Shown: positions 36,845 through 49,261 of the stretch, piece after piece
Layout: each line of letters starts with the position of its first letter
Numbering within the stretch: position 1 is the stretch's first letter
Origin: Onchocerca volvulus
Lineage: Eukaryota > Nematoda > Chromadorea > Rhabditida > Onchocercidae
Reading direction: 5' to 3'
Assembly: GCA_000499405.2 (NCBI GenBank)
Contig: HG738137.1
Coordinates: 14,997,661-15,061,660, forward strand
Length of the DNA: 64,000 nucleotides
Program-made: the position numbers and the translations under genes
The notes under the pieces: model-generated
What the model saw: the letters and a program-made list of their open reading frames with translations, nothing else
What the model was told of the DNA's origin: nothing
Database searches by the model: none

Positions 36845-36884
<40 letters not shown>
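36845..36884. repeat. (AAT)n microsatellite
   Basis: A pure AAT tract of about 40 bases. Confidence 0.9.
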
Positions 36885-37750
36885 GTGATAGAAGATAAAA
36901 TTAAATATCGAACGTAACAATATAATTCAAATATAAATTGATAAAGATAAAGGATGAAATCAAATATCGGATGAAACTGTAATAATATAATTCAATATAA
37001 ATAATAAAATAATAATTATTATAATAATAATTATGGTGATAAAAGATAAAATATATTGGATGACGTGTATAAAGGTATATTCAAATGATTCAAATCGAAG
37101 TAATTAGTACTTATCATCAGTATTAACTCATCAAAAAATTTCAGCATCTTCTGTTCCCTTAAGAAAATTATCATTATCATTATCATTATCATTATCATTA
37201 TCATCATCATCATTCTACAGGTTAAATGAATCCTTTCTTCCAATTCATTTCCTTTTCTTGATACTTTCCTCATTTCCTCACGTCTTTTTAAAAAAGCGCA
37301 AGAAAGAAAATTGGTAGAAAAAAAAAAAAAAAAAAAAAAGATTGGATAAGAGAAAGAAAGATAATAGCAAAAGTAAAACCGATTTATTCGTCTGAAATAA
37401 TCATTACAAAAATTTTGCGACATTCATTTCAAAATCTCAAATTTTTACTTTCTTCCTTTTCCTCTTTTTTTTCTTCTTTTTCAAATTTAAGCCCTTTTTC
37501 TTACAACAAAATTTGACGGAATTTTGACAGATTTCATTGTCAAATAGTTTTCGTTTAGAAGAGATATGAAATGAGAAGGGAATGAAGAAGAAAGGAAAGC
37601 AAAGCAAAAGGTAATATTTCAGTTCTAATCCACAACTTCCATAACTTTCTTCTCCTTCAAAAATGATTTGCGAAACTAAAAACGAAAATTTGAAAAAGAA
37701 AAGAAAAGAAATCGCAAAAAAATTATGTTCAATTCAAAATGCACAAAGCA

Positions 37751-37751
<1 letters not shown>

Positions 37752-37787
<36 letters not shown>

Positions 37788-37790
37788 CAC
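37752..37790. repeat. (AC)n microsatellite
   Basis: ATATACAC then a pure AC tract, ending in ATATATACAC. Confidence 0.9.
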
Positions 37791-38349
37791 AACAAGCAGT
37801 TTCTCTTGGGATAGTTTTTAGTTTTAAGTTTGCCTTCTGTTATTTTACAGTTGTTTGTAGTTAGTTTTAATCGTTCCTTCCTCCTCAAAATCCTCCTTTA
37901 AATCCTCCTCCTCTTCCTCTACCTCTTCCTTTCATCCTTTTCATCCTTATCATTATCCATCCTTCTTCTTCTTCTTCTTTTTCTTCATCATTTTCTTTCT
38001 TTTCTTTCTTTTTCTTTTCTCTCTCTTTTTTTTTTCTTTTTGCTATCATTTCTTTTCACTTATTAACAAATATTTTTTTTTTTTTTGAAAATTTTTCCAA
38101 CTAAAAAGTTTTTAAAAATTTTATCCTATTTAACCGCCTAGTTTCCTATCTTCTTCTTCACGATCAAAATTTAATCCTAAAAATTGCTAACAAATAGCAC
38201 TAAGCAGATTTATCGATAAAAACAATTAATAATTTTTGATAATAGTGATAATGATAATGATAATGATCATTATTTATTGTAGTTTTCTTCATCTTCATCG
38301 AATCAAATCATATGTATAGAGGTCATAAATGATCCATCCTTAAATTGAT

Positions 38350-38560
38350 CCACATACATACATACACACACATACACACATACATATGTTGATTACAACA
38401 ATTAAGAAGATGAAGAAATCAAAAAAGTTGCACATCAATACACAGCTGACACACATACACATACATACATACACATACATACACACATACACATACATAC
38501 ATACACATACATACACACATACACATACACACATGCATAAACATGTGTACAGACACACAC
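38350..38560. repeat. (ACATAC)n / (CA)n microsatellite, interrupted
   Basis: CATACATACACACATACACACA at 38350-38388, then a longer ACATACACATACAT array at about 38447-38535 after a 60-base unique spacer. Confidence 0.85.
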
Positions 38561-38905
38561 ATAACGATATCATCGCTTTCTCATGGGAAAACGAGAAAAG
38601 TTTGCTTCGTTACAGCAAAGCAAAAGTTAGTGAAATAACGATCCATAGAATCTTGTTTTGATTCCTTCTCTCTGAATTTCTCCTTTCCTTCCAAATCTTC
38701 TAAATCTCTTCTTCTTTCCCTTCTGAATCTCTCCTTCATTCCTTCTGAATCTTCTGAATTTCTCCTTCCTTCTGAAATTTTCGTGTTTATTTTTTCCCCT
38801 TCTTTCTCCTTCTTCTTCCTTCTTTCCTTCATTTCAAGTTTTATTTTATAATTTTCAATCATAATTAATCGATTCTTATCTATCTGTCCATTTATTTTTT
38901 ACATT

Positions 38906-38909
38906 TGTA

Positions 38910-38953
<44 letters not shown>
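38906..38953. repeat. (TG)n microsatellite
   Basis: TGTATGTATG then a pure TG run ending at GTGTACAG. Confidence 0.9.
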
Positions 38954-38954
<1 letters not shown>

Positions 38955-39468
38955 AGTTTTCAAAAAATTATTCGCTACTTTTTACCATGTAATTGAATTG
39001 AAATTTGATGGAAATATTATTTTTTTCTAATATTTTATAAAAATTCTCATCAAATTGGATAAATATATATCTGACATGTGTTATTTGAGATATCATTATC
39101 ATCCTCATCATCATTATCATTATTATTATTATCACTATCATCAATAGTATCATATTATCAATCATGTGTTTATTTGTATGTATGCTTATTCTGTTAGAAA
39201 TGCAAAAATAAAATTACTACATTTCTTTTTCTTTTTATTTATTATTTTATCTTTTTTTTTTGTTTTCCTTTTAAATATGAAATTAATTAATCGTTTTATA
39301 ATATTCAAAAATAATTAATGAGAAGAAAATAAAAAAAAATAAAAAAAAAAAAAAAACGACAATGAAAAAACAAGGAACAATTCATGATGACCAAAAATGA
39401 TCATAGAATAAATCATATGATGGATAAAATGAAATCTTTGTAATAATTTTTAAAAAAATTATAAAAAA

Positions 39469-39601
39469 TATGTTAATTTGAATTTTTACAAATTCATCGA
39501 CTATTATTAAATAGATTGTGATTGCTTAAAAAATTTTAAATATGTTAATTTGAATTTTTACAAATTCAATCACTATTATCGAATAGATTGTGATTGCTTA
39601 T
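39469..39601. repeat. Tandem duplication, 72-bp unit
   Basis: Copy 1 starts at 39469 and copy 2 at 39541. Both begin TATGTTAATTTGAATTTTTA and contain AGATTGTGATTGCTTA, with a few substitutions between them. Confidence 0.85.
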
Positions 39602-40178
39602 CTATAATTTAACTGGAAAAGTTGGATGTAAAGCAAAATTTACGGTAAATTGGATAATTTAGATGAAAATTTTGCATATTTTAATTGGTACTTGTGAAAT
39701 TATAAAACAAATAAAGAAAAAGAAGAGAAAAAGGGAGAAAAAATGATAATCTGAAATCAAATGAAAGTATAGGTTAAAATAAAAGAACTCAATATTAATT
39801 ATGAATGAAAATAAAAATGAATAATAAGTGAATAATCCTACATTTTCATGCAATTTTCAAATAACATAGTTTTTAGGAGTTTTGTAATATTAAATCATTA
39901 TTACTTTAATTTTTACTAATTAGATTATTTCAGTATTACAATTATTCAAATATTCATTTCAAACTAGTTATTCTCATAAAAAAGTTTGAACTAAATTCAT
40001 TCATTGAAGTATAAAAAAAGAAAAAAAGTTTCAATGGATCAATGAAAAGAAATAAATATTCAAAACTGCTTATTATTGTTATTATTATTCATTTATTTAT
40101 TTATTTATTTATTGTTATTATTATTATTCTTAATAATTCTTATCATTAGTATTCTTAAGAATTCTTAAAAATTATTAA

Positions 40179-40326
<148 letters not shown>

Positions 40327-41078
40327 GAATGAAAATAATAATAAAAGTAATGGAAAAGAATTTAATAATGATGTACGATACTTATGCTGCAAGTTGCCAA
40401 TCAAAATCACTTCAAAATCATTTAGCCTTTTCTCTTTATCATATCATTAGTAAACTCCTGATCTATTTTGATGAACATTTGTCAGTTTAATATGCATTCT
40501 TGATAAAGTTGTACTTCATTTCTCATATTTTGATACAGTTGAAATGAAAGGAATTAAAATTGAAACAGAAAAATGATATTAATTAAAGTTTAGTTCTTAT
40601 AAATTATATATTTATTATGCAACACTTAACTAAAAAATTGCCGCAGGATAGGACAAAAATTTAACAAATATGTAAAACAAAAAGAAAAATAACATGAAGA
40701 AGAGAAAGAAAAAAAATATAAGAAATGAAATAAAATCGAAAAATGAGAAAAATATATAACTAAAGAATTAAAATGATGCAATATATTTTACATACAAATG
40801 TTTCTGAAATATATCATGTTTTTTGTGAAATTCTACTACATAATGATGATAAGATGATGATAATGTATGATATGATGAGATTATAATATCTATTATTGAA
40901 TATTATTAACAACATGTGCTGATAAGTGGTAATAATGTATTGATATGATTACAATAATGATAATCTTAAGTGTTAAATATTATTAATAACGGGCCCTAAT
41001 AGTACCAATAATATGATACAATTCTATGATATGATAAAAATTTCTATGTTGCTATCTTTCTTGATGAAAATTCTACTA

Positions 41079-41232
41079 TTAATAATGTATGCTGATAACA
41101 ATGATGATAACATATAGTATGATAAGATTTTATGATACAACCTTAATGTTGATTCTTAATAATGTATGCTGATAACAATGATGATAACATATAGTATGAT
41201 AAGATTTTATGATACAACCTTAATGTTGATTA
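41079..41232. repeat. Perfect 77-bp tandem duplication
   Basis: Copies at 41079-41155 and 41156-41232, each starting TTAATAATGTATGCTGATAA and ending CCTTAATGTTGATT. No differences were seen apart from the boundary base. Confidence 0.9.
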
Positions 41233-43560
41233 ATCTGATTGTTGAATATTGATAATGTATGATGATATTACATGATATCGAAGAAATTTTTAACTATTTC
41301 AATTTCATCGATGGATTTAAAAAAAAAAAAAAGAGAGAGAGAGAGAGAAAAAAGTCAAGTAATCAAATGCAAAATAATAAAATACTACATGATTTATGGT
41401 AATCATAATATTTGTCATATTGATGATAATTAATGGAAATTATTATTTAATATTAATTGATAAATAACATTCCTTTGTTCGTAGAAAATTTGCAAATGTA
41501 TCCGAAATAAATAATAAAAGGAATTTTTAATTTATATTAGCAAATATCAATAAAATATTTCCTTTTTTTTTTTCAATTCAGCTAAAAAAATTCTGATTAT
41601 TCATTTTTAATTCTTAATTTAAAATTTGAAAATTAATTTTCAATAATTTTTCTTTTCTTAAAATTATTGAAATTGAAAAGACTTGAAAATATATGCATTT
41701 TTATAATTAATTAGCATGAAGAATGCCTTCCCTTTTATATTTAATTGACAAGCAGATGGTTCATCTTATGTTGGCTAGAATAAATTATCGATTTCAATAT
41801 TTATATATTTTAGTTTAGCGATCAAACCTAAATGATAATATATCATTTATGTTGCGAAAGATGAAAATGATTTTGTGATATTTTTTTTTTTTTGAAATTT
41901 TCAGAAAAATGATATATTCCGATTTAATTAAGTTCTAAATACATTATTAATCAAACATCTTGAAAAATAAGCAACTAATTTCAAATTTATAAGCATTCGT
42001 GAATTTTTAATGAAAAAAAAAAAAAAAAAACTTTAAATTAAACTTATTTTATGTTCAAATGTATTCATGAATGAAATTATTTTAAAAAGAAAAATGGCAT
42101 AATTTTAGCTTAAAATAGCATAATTAGAATCCTAATTTTTTTTTTTTTTCATATTTCTATAAATTATCCCAAGCAGGAAAAGCAAAAAAAAAAAAAAAAA
42201 AAGAAAAAAATCGACGAATAATATTGATTATAATTTTTCATTTATGTCAAAGTTTATGCAAAAATTATAAGCGAATAATTAATTTGTCAGCTTTGAACAA
42301 GCCAACTAGATGATGAATAATGAATGAGGAGCTTGAAATTTCGGTAAATTAATGACTATGACAATTTCAAAAATTGATTGTTAATTGTGAAATTGACTTT
42401 TCATGAAAATATATACGCATAAAAAAAATGACAATTGTATTGATTTTTTCATTTCATTTTCGTTTAAATAATTTTTTTTTTTTTTTTTTAGAAAAAATTT
42501 CCAATTAATTTATTATTCTATTTTATTTAATTATTTTATTTTATTTATTTATTGTTTTGTGCAATTTTTTTTAATCTTATTGATTGTTTATTTTATAATT
42601 TAATTTTTTCAACATATGTATTGCATGCCATATGTTTTCACGTAATCAATAATTGTTCTTAACTTATTAATAATTGATTATTCTAGATTTAATTGTCTAT
42701 CCATCTGTTTATTCTTATACATTATTTTGTTATAATTTAAATCAATTATTAATAAGATCCATTAATAATATTCCGTAACTGAAGTAATATTAACTATTTC
42801 AAATTTACCTATCCATTATTTGTTAACTGTTATCAATTTCAATCAATCATTCATATCACAAAAGTAAACATAAAATACACAAACATATGATTGTATTGAT
42901 TGTAGTAATTACTGATAAATCATTAGAATTATAGAATTAAAAAAAAAGAAAAGGAAAAGCACTAAATTTTTACGTTGAAATTTTGAAAATAAACTTGAAT
43001 TTGTTCAATTTTATTATTTCAAATTACAGGCAGCAAAAGTAATAATTTAAAAATTTATGAGAAAACAAAAAAAAATTAGAACAAATTTTCTTGTTTCAAT
43101 TTTATACATAATCATATTTTTAAAGCAATTTTTTTTTATTTCTTGAATTGCATTTTATTTACAAATTTCAATTTGAAAAAAAAACAAATAAATAAACGAA
43201 AAACAAAAAAAAAAAAAAAATTTTAGCGAATCATATGTTTGTTATAATTTGTCTTTTTTTTTTTTACAAAAATTATTCAAAAAAACTAGTAGACAAATGA
43301 TCTTTGATTTTACAATGATAGATAATAATGACTTAATCAAATAATAATAACAATATTCAGATGTATGAATAATAAGCAAGTTGTATTCATAAATAAAAAT
43401 AATCAATAACGGGTGAATTTTAAGGGCAGAAAAAAAGGTAAGAAGTTTTTTTTTTCTTTTTTTTTTTAAAAAAAAAAAGAAAAAAAAGATAAAAAACAAT
43501 TTTTGAATAGAAAACTTATGCACTAAGACAAACATTTCAATATTTCATCCTTTACATCAA

Positions 43561-43597
43561 TACATGCATGCATGCATGCGCATGCGTGCATGTGACA
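43561..43597. repeat. CATGCATG alternating purine-pyrimidine tract
   Basis: TACATGCATGCATGCATGCG followed by CATGCGTGCATGTG. Nearly self-complementary, so it could form a cruciform or Z-DNA. Confidence 0.8.
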
Positions 43598-44859
43598 AAA
43601 TGCACGTACCTAACCTAAAAATTGTAAACAAAATGTGGCAAAGGAAACATCAAAATATTTATTACATTATCTATCTGTCATTTGAAGTAGAATATATGCA
43701 ATGATGAGGCAGACAATAAACAAAATAAGTTGATGGGATTGAAAATTAAAAATGTATGAAAAAATACGATTTATTGATTTTTTCTTTTTCTTTTTTTTTG
43801 TTTTTCAGCATTTCTTCTTCAATATTAAACTATTGCTTTTTAAAAAAAAAAAAAAAAAAGAAAAATAACATTGTTAATTGAAAAAATATATGTATAATTG
43901 AAGTATTAATAAATTATCTTAAAAATTAGTATAAAAATGATTTTGATTATTAAAACAAAATTATTTTAATTATTATTTAATTATAACATACTGAAAAAAA
44001 AAAAAAAAAACATAATATAATAAATGAAAGTAAGAGAAAAGAGCAAAGTTTTTTTTTTTTTTTTTCATTGCTGTTTCAAGTTTTCTATTGAAAGTTCAAA
44101 GATGACAATTCGCAGCAATTTTTAAAAATTTTTTTTTCCACTGTTTTTTTTTTTAATGGATGTTGAAATTTTGAAAGGAAAAAATTTCGCGAAAGAAACA
44201 AATATTCAATTTAATAGTCCAATTTTGCAAACTTGATTATGCATAATTTAAAGTAAATAAAAATTAAAACTTTCAATCCATTTACTCAATTTAGTCTTCA
44301 AAATTTTCAAATCAAACTTGAAAATCAAAAAGATAAAAAGGAAAAAGACGATGAAAGATGGGAAATTAGCAAAAATTTATTATAATTCCTCATGTAGATC
44401 ATAATAATTAAGCCTAATTAAAATAATATAAAAATCAATTATTATTCGATAAAGAAATATATATATGTATACGAGACAAGAAATGAATGAATTAATTGAT
44501 AAATGGAAATGAAATAATATAATCGATAATTTCTTTAATGAAAACTTTCAATTCTTTTCTTTATTATACTAATAATTGTAGCATTTTTTTTTTTTTTTTT
44601 TTTGTACTATAAAATTAAATTAGCTAAATTCTTTTTTGCGATTATTTAAAATAAAAGTGAAAAACAATAATTTTTTTCTTTTGAATTTAAAATAAAATTA
44701 ATCGATAAAAATGCAACAAATAAGTATTTTTGAAATTGATTTTATTTTTTTCTTTCTTTGTTATGTTTTTAAAAAGATAAAAGAATAGAAAATTTGATAT
44801 GTGATAGTAAAGTAAAGGATTAGAAAGGATTGTAATCGTAATGAAGGAAAGGAAAATGG

Positions 44860-44893
44860 TACCAGGAATGGTACCAGGGATGGTACCAGGAAC
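44860..44893 (+). repeat. ATGGTACCAGG tandem repeat, three units
   Basis: AATGGTACCAGG, AATGGTACCAGG and GATGGTACCAGG in tandem (period 12), followed by (GA)n. It sits at the edge of a mixed-composition patch (44820-45110) of unknown role. Confidence 0.8.
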
Positions 44894-46510
44894 AGAGAGA
44901 GAGACCTAAATTTTGTGGTAAAAGCGGAACAGAAGCATTCGATTCATTAAAGCTCGTCGATTTCCTCAATTCATGCTAGCTCAACAACAATTTATCTCCT
45001 TCTAACGGTCATTTTGTCGGCCACATGTCCCTTTCAATTGACAGTAATTACAAAGTGTAATAATGGTATTCCCGGAATTGAACTTTGAACTCTTCTCAAT
45101 AATATTCACCTATTTCATTATCAATAATCGATAAAAATTAGCTTAACGTACGTTTGTTTGATGAAGTTTCAAAATTTCTGATTAGAACTTTTTTCCTAAA
45201 TCAAGCATTATCGATTTAAATTATTCTTTTTTATTTTTTTTTTTTCCATAATACATCACATTTATACACACACAAACACACTATAATTCTTCATAGAGTA
45301 TTTTAGATTAGATTATTTGGATGGTTTATTTAATGAAACAAATTTTAAATTAAAATTATCCTAATTAATCAAAAATAACGATTTAAATTACTTAAATTTA
45401 TTCATTTTAATTTAATGGAACAATTTTCGGATTAGAATTGCCCATATAAATTATCATTGAACTATCGATTTGCATTATTGATTTTAATGATGAATCAAAA
45501 TTATCAGTTTTAAACCGATCTAGGCATAATATATTACATCTTTCCAAATGAACCGTATCTTTTGATTAAATCTTATCATATATATACATATATATAATTA
45601 AATCTTATCATATATATATAGAGAGTGAAATATCTTATTATTTAAATGACTAGCTAAAATAATGCTAATTAATTCAGTTGAAAGAGTAAATTATGCAAAT
45701 AATCCTATAAATTTAGGAAAATAAAAGCAAAGAAAAAAAGAAACAAACTTGCTTTTAAATAGCTTGACGAATAATTTCATAAGCATTCATTTGTATAATA
45801 ATAATAATGAAAGTATAAAAGATAGCTTGGTAATATTAATTAAATTAGATCATTTCTTTTTCATAAAAACGAAAAAAAAAAAAAGGCCATAAAAATCGTC
45901 ATCGTTACAGATGTCTTACATTAATTGAATTTAACAAAAAAAACGAATTTTTTTTTCAATGAAGTAAAAAGAGATTAAAAAAATAAATAAATAAATAAAA
46001 AAGATCGCATCATTCCATTATTTCTGTATTTGACCAAATTTCATCTATACAGACTGTGTTAAATGAAATTACAAAAATATTTACCAAATGTTGTAACATT
46101 ATTTAAATACTAAATTATTTTCTTTCTTTTTTTAACTAATTAATACAAGTTTTAATTTAATTGAATAAAAAAAAATCGACTAATAATAATTATTTTTAAA
46201 TAATGAAGTAAGTTATAAAATTATTGAATTATAAGTTTAGCTTATACTGATCATATATTAATCATATCAGCTAACTTATGATAATTGATATGGTTTCTTT
46301 TCTTCGTTGTTCTGGTTTGAATAGTTTATAAATTATTATAAATTTAATTTTTTTTCTTCAATATTTTCTAAAATTTTTCTCTACTTTTTCTTGTATATAT
46401 CTTTTTAAAGATCATTTCTTCAATTTTATGAATTTATACATCACTGAATTTGGCTTTTAGACATAAAATGCAAATATATGCAATTTGTCATCAGGCTTAA
46501 CTATTTAGAT

Positions 46511-46549
46511 CCTCTTTCCTCTCTCTCTCCCTCTCTCCCTCTCTCTTTT
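46511..46549. repeat. (CT)n microsatellite
   Basis: CTCTTTCCTCTCTCTCTCCC then CTCTCTCCC and a CTCTCTC tract. Confidence 0.85.
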
Positions 46550-48599
46550 TAGATATTATCTAACTGTGACATTTTTACTTGTCCAACGATGAATTTATGA
46601 TTATATATTAATCGATAAATTTGAATCTATCAATTATATATGAATTAAATCTTTTTCTTCTCTATTTTCTTTCTCTTTTCATTTTCCAATTTTCTGCGAA
46701 AAATGAAAAATTTAATTTATCGATAATGAATATATCTTTATCAGATATACGATTAATTGTATTCCAATAATTCTTCGTTCAAAAAAATGAAATTATAACA
46801 GTATATGTTACGTATGCGTACCTAAAAATTACGTGAGCCCATCTGACAATGTAACATAATAATGAAATGAATATCTAAAATGGAAATAATATCTTGAAAA
46901 ATTTTTCTCTTCCAACAAACGAACAATTTTATTGACTTTTTGAATTGATCATATATTTATCGATTCGTTCCTTCTTTTTTTTTTTTTTTTTTTTTCATTT
47001 TAAAACAAAATGATAAATGATTATTGCTATTGCTTATATTAATTTTGAACATTCAAATATTTAAGTATGATTGCTTTAGTTAGTTTATATATGTTAAAGA
47101 AATAATTTTGTTTGAAAAATTCTAAAAAGAAATTTGAAATTAGAAAAATTTAAATTTATAATAAACATAACATAACAGAAGAAAATTAATAAAAAAAAAA
47201 AAAAAAATTTGATGTTACTAAAAGATAAAATTATGATTTATTACAATAAAATCATTTATAAAAGATAACTATTTTTTAATTTCGTTTATCTATTATTTGA
47301 TCAATATTTATTGTTCTAAAGCATATGCCTTCCAAATTATAAATTTTAAAATTTAAAAAACTTAATTTAAAATTTATATTATTTTGACTACTTCGGAAAA
47401 AAAAGAAGATAAAAAGTTGAAGTCTTTAGCTTTTTTTTTTTTTTTTGAATTTGTCAACAATTATTAACCTTTAAAATGCAATGTTATGTAATTAACTTGA
47501 ATAAATATGGAATTGATAATTAATTCAAGCGTGTTAAGATGAAGAATAGGGATCCAAAATTTTGGAATATTAAACGATATGTGAAGTTTTTTCGAATAAT
47601 TCAATATTATCTATAAATAAAATTTAAAAACTAAAAAATGATGTGGATCAAATTTGAAATAAATCATTTATGAATAGATGATCAATACTGATTGATTTCT
47701 TAAATAATTTTGATCTTTGCAAGATTAAATCATGTTCTAAATTTGAAAATTTATTTTATGCATAAAATATTATTACGTTTTTGTTTATCTAACAAATTTG
47801 TAAAAATGACGGAAATGAACGAAACAAAAAGATATAAAAGATTAAAAAAAAAAGATGAAGAAGAATGCATTTTACTTTTGACAAATAAAAATCAAAATTT
47901 TAAATTAATCGAAATTAATCAATAAGCTAATAATTTCATATTCCTAAAACAATAATTCTAAAAAAATTAAATCAAATAATTAAAATAGGATGCTAAAATA
48001 TCAACACTATTTCTTGTTATGCATTGCAAGGAAGATAAAAATAATTTCAAAACTTTTGATCTATATTTAGCATATGCATAAACAAACAAACCATACAAAT
48101 ATTTAGCTAATTAATGACAAAGTGGTTAATGAGAGAAAAATCGAATGAATGATTTGTTAAACTAATTGTAAATATCATAAATTTCCACATGATTTTTCCA
48201 AGATATGTCATTATTCGATGATCGATTAGTTATCAAATTTCATTCATTACAGTAGTTGATTTTTGAACAGCAAAATCAAATAGCATCATTCATTAACAGG
48301 ATAATTCAAACAGCAAATCTTTCATCATTTGGGATAATTTATAAATTGATCATAATTACTTCTTCAAATTCAGGATGAATTAAGTCGATATTATCCGCAT
48401 ATTTTGATTATGCTATTTAAATCATCTGTTTAATTATCAATTTAATCAATAATTGCAGGTTTTTAATGCTAAATTATTTGCTATTATCATTTATTATTAT
48501 TATCGTTATTCTTCTATTAAGCATCGAAAAATGAACGCATAAACTGCATAAATTTTCATAAAATTAAAAATTAACATATTTTGCGATTTTATATTCTGT

Positions 48600-48765
48600 T
48601 ATTATTATAACATGGCAAACGCAGCCACTCATTCCGCATCACTTGCGACACACAAACATCCCCCACTCGCTCGCGTACATAACAACCCTTTCAAATCCAC
48701 TCAAAAATAACTGCATACAAAAATCACGTAAAAATGGTTACGTTTGCAGCAGGCTTTGCTGGTAG
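48600..48765. other. Mixed-composition flank of the foldback element
   Basis: A GC-richer stretch (CCCCCACTCGCTCGCG, GCAGCAGGCTTTGCTG) directly left of the outer arm. It contrasts with the AT-rich sequence beyond 48600 and may belong to the same insertion. No product is recognised in any frame. Confidence 0.35.
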
Positions 48766-49246
48766 CAAAAATTTACTATTCACATAAGTAACGTAACCTG
48801 TCTCAGCCAATACAACGCGACCTTCACCTGAATCTTACTTCCCCCACTACCACAATCCGTCCCATGAGACAAGTTTACTGTCACCTCCACCACCGTTTAT
48901 TAATAAAATTTTATTAAGAAGAAACACTTTACTACAACAAAAAAATAAAAAAAAAAAAGAAATCTCTCACCCGTCAGGGCTTCGCCCCCCCTCCCCCCCC
49001 CCGCGAAGTCCTGACGGGTGAGAGGTTTTTTTTTGGGGTCGGGCTGTTCGTGTATATTAATTGTTTTTTTATTATTTTTTTGTTGTAATAAAGTGTTTTT
49101 TTTTAAATAAAATTTTATTAATAAATATGGTGTTTATACAATACAAGTAAAGGGTATTAAAAATCACATTATATTTCTTCGTTGTTGTTGATGGCGATGT
49201 CTGTGTTGAATTCGTATCCGTTACTTATGTGAATAGTAAATTTTTG
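48766..49246. mobile_element. Foldback element with poly-C loop
   Basis: A 481-bp near-palindrome. The outer arms are a perfect 28-bp inverted repeat (48766-48793 and 49219-49246) starting CAAAAATTTACTATTCACAT. Inner arms share AATAAAATTTTATTAA and ACACTTTA(C/T)TACAACAAAA. The core is a 22-bp hairpin, CTCTCACCCGTCAGG then GCTTCGC (48964-48985 with 49003-49024, one mismatch), around a C-rich 17-base loop. TATTCACATAAGTA occurs again in direct orientation just outside the right arm (49248-49261). No transposase is encoded. Candidates are a foldback/MITE-like DNA transposon, or the hairpin region of an integrated small DNA replicon. Arm asymmetry (49040-49080 has extra sequence) shows it is not an exact palindromic assembly artefact. 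Confidence 0.7.
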
Positions 49247-49261
49247 TTATTCACATAAGTA

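Noticed and set aside
47710..47925. 71-codon plus-strand frame
   Set aside because: AT-rich chance frame with Lys/Asn/Ile bias and no homology recognised.
48600..49260. Short protein-like frames in the foldback element, considered as capsid or Rep pieces
   Set aside because: No motif recognised in any frame; frames are short and broken, and differ between the two arms.
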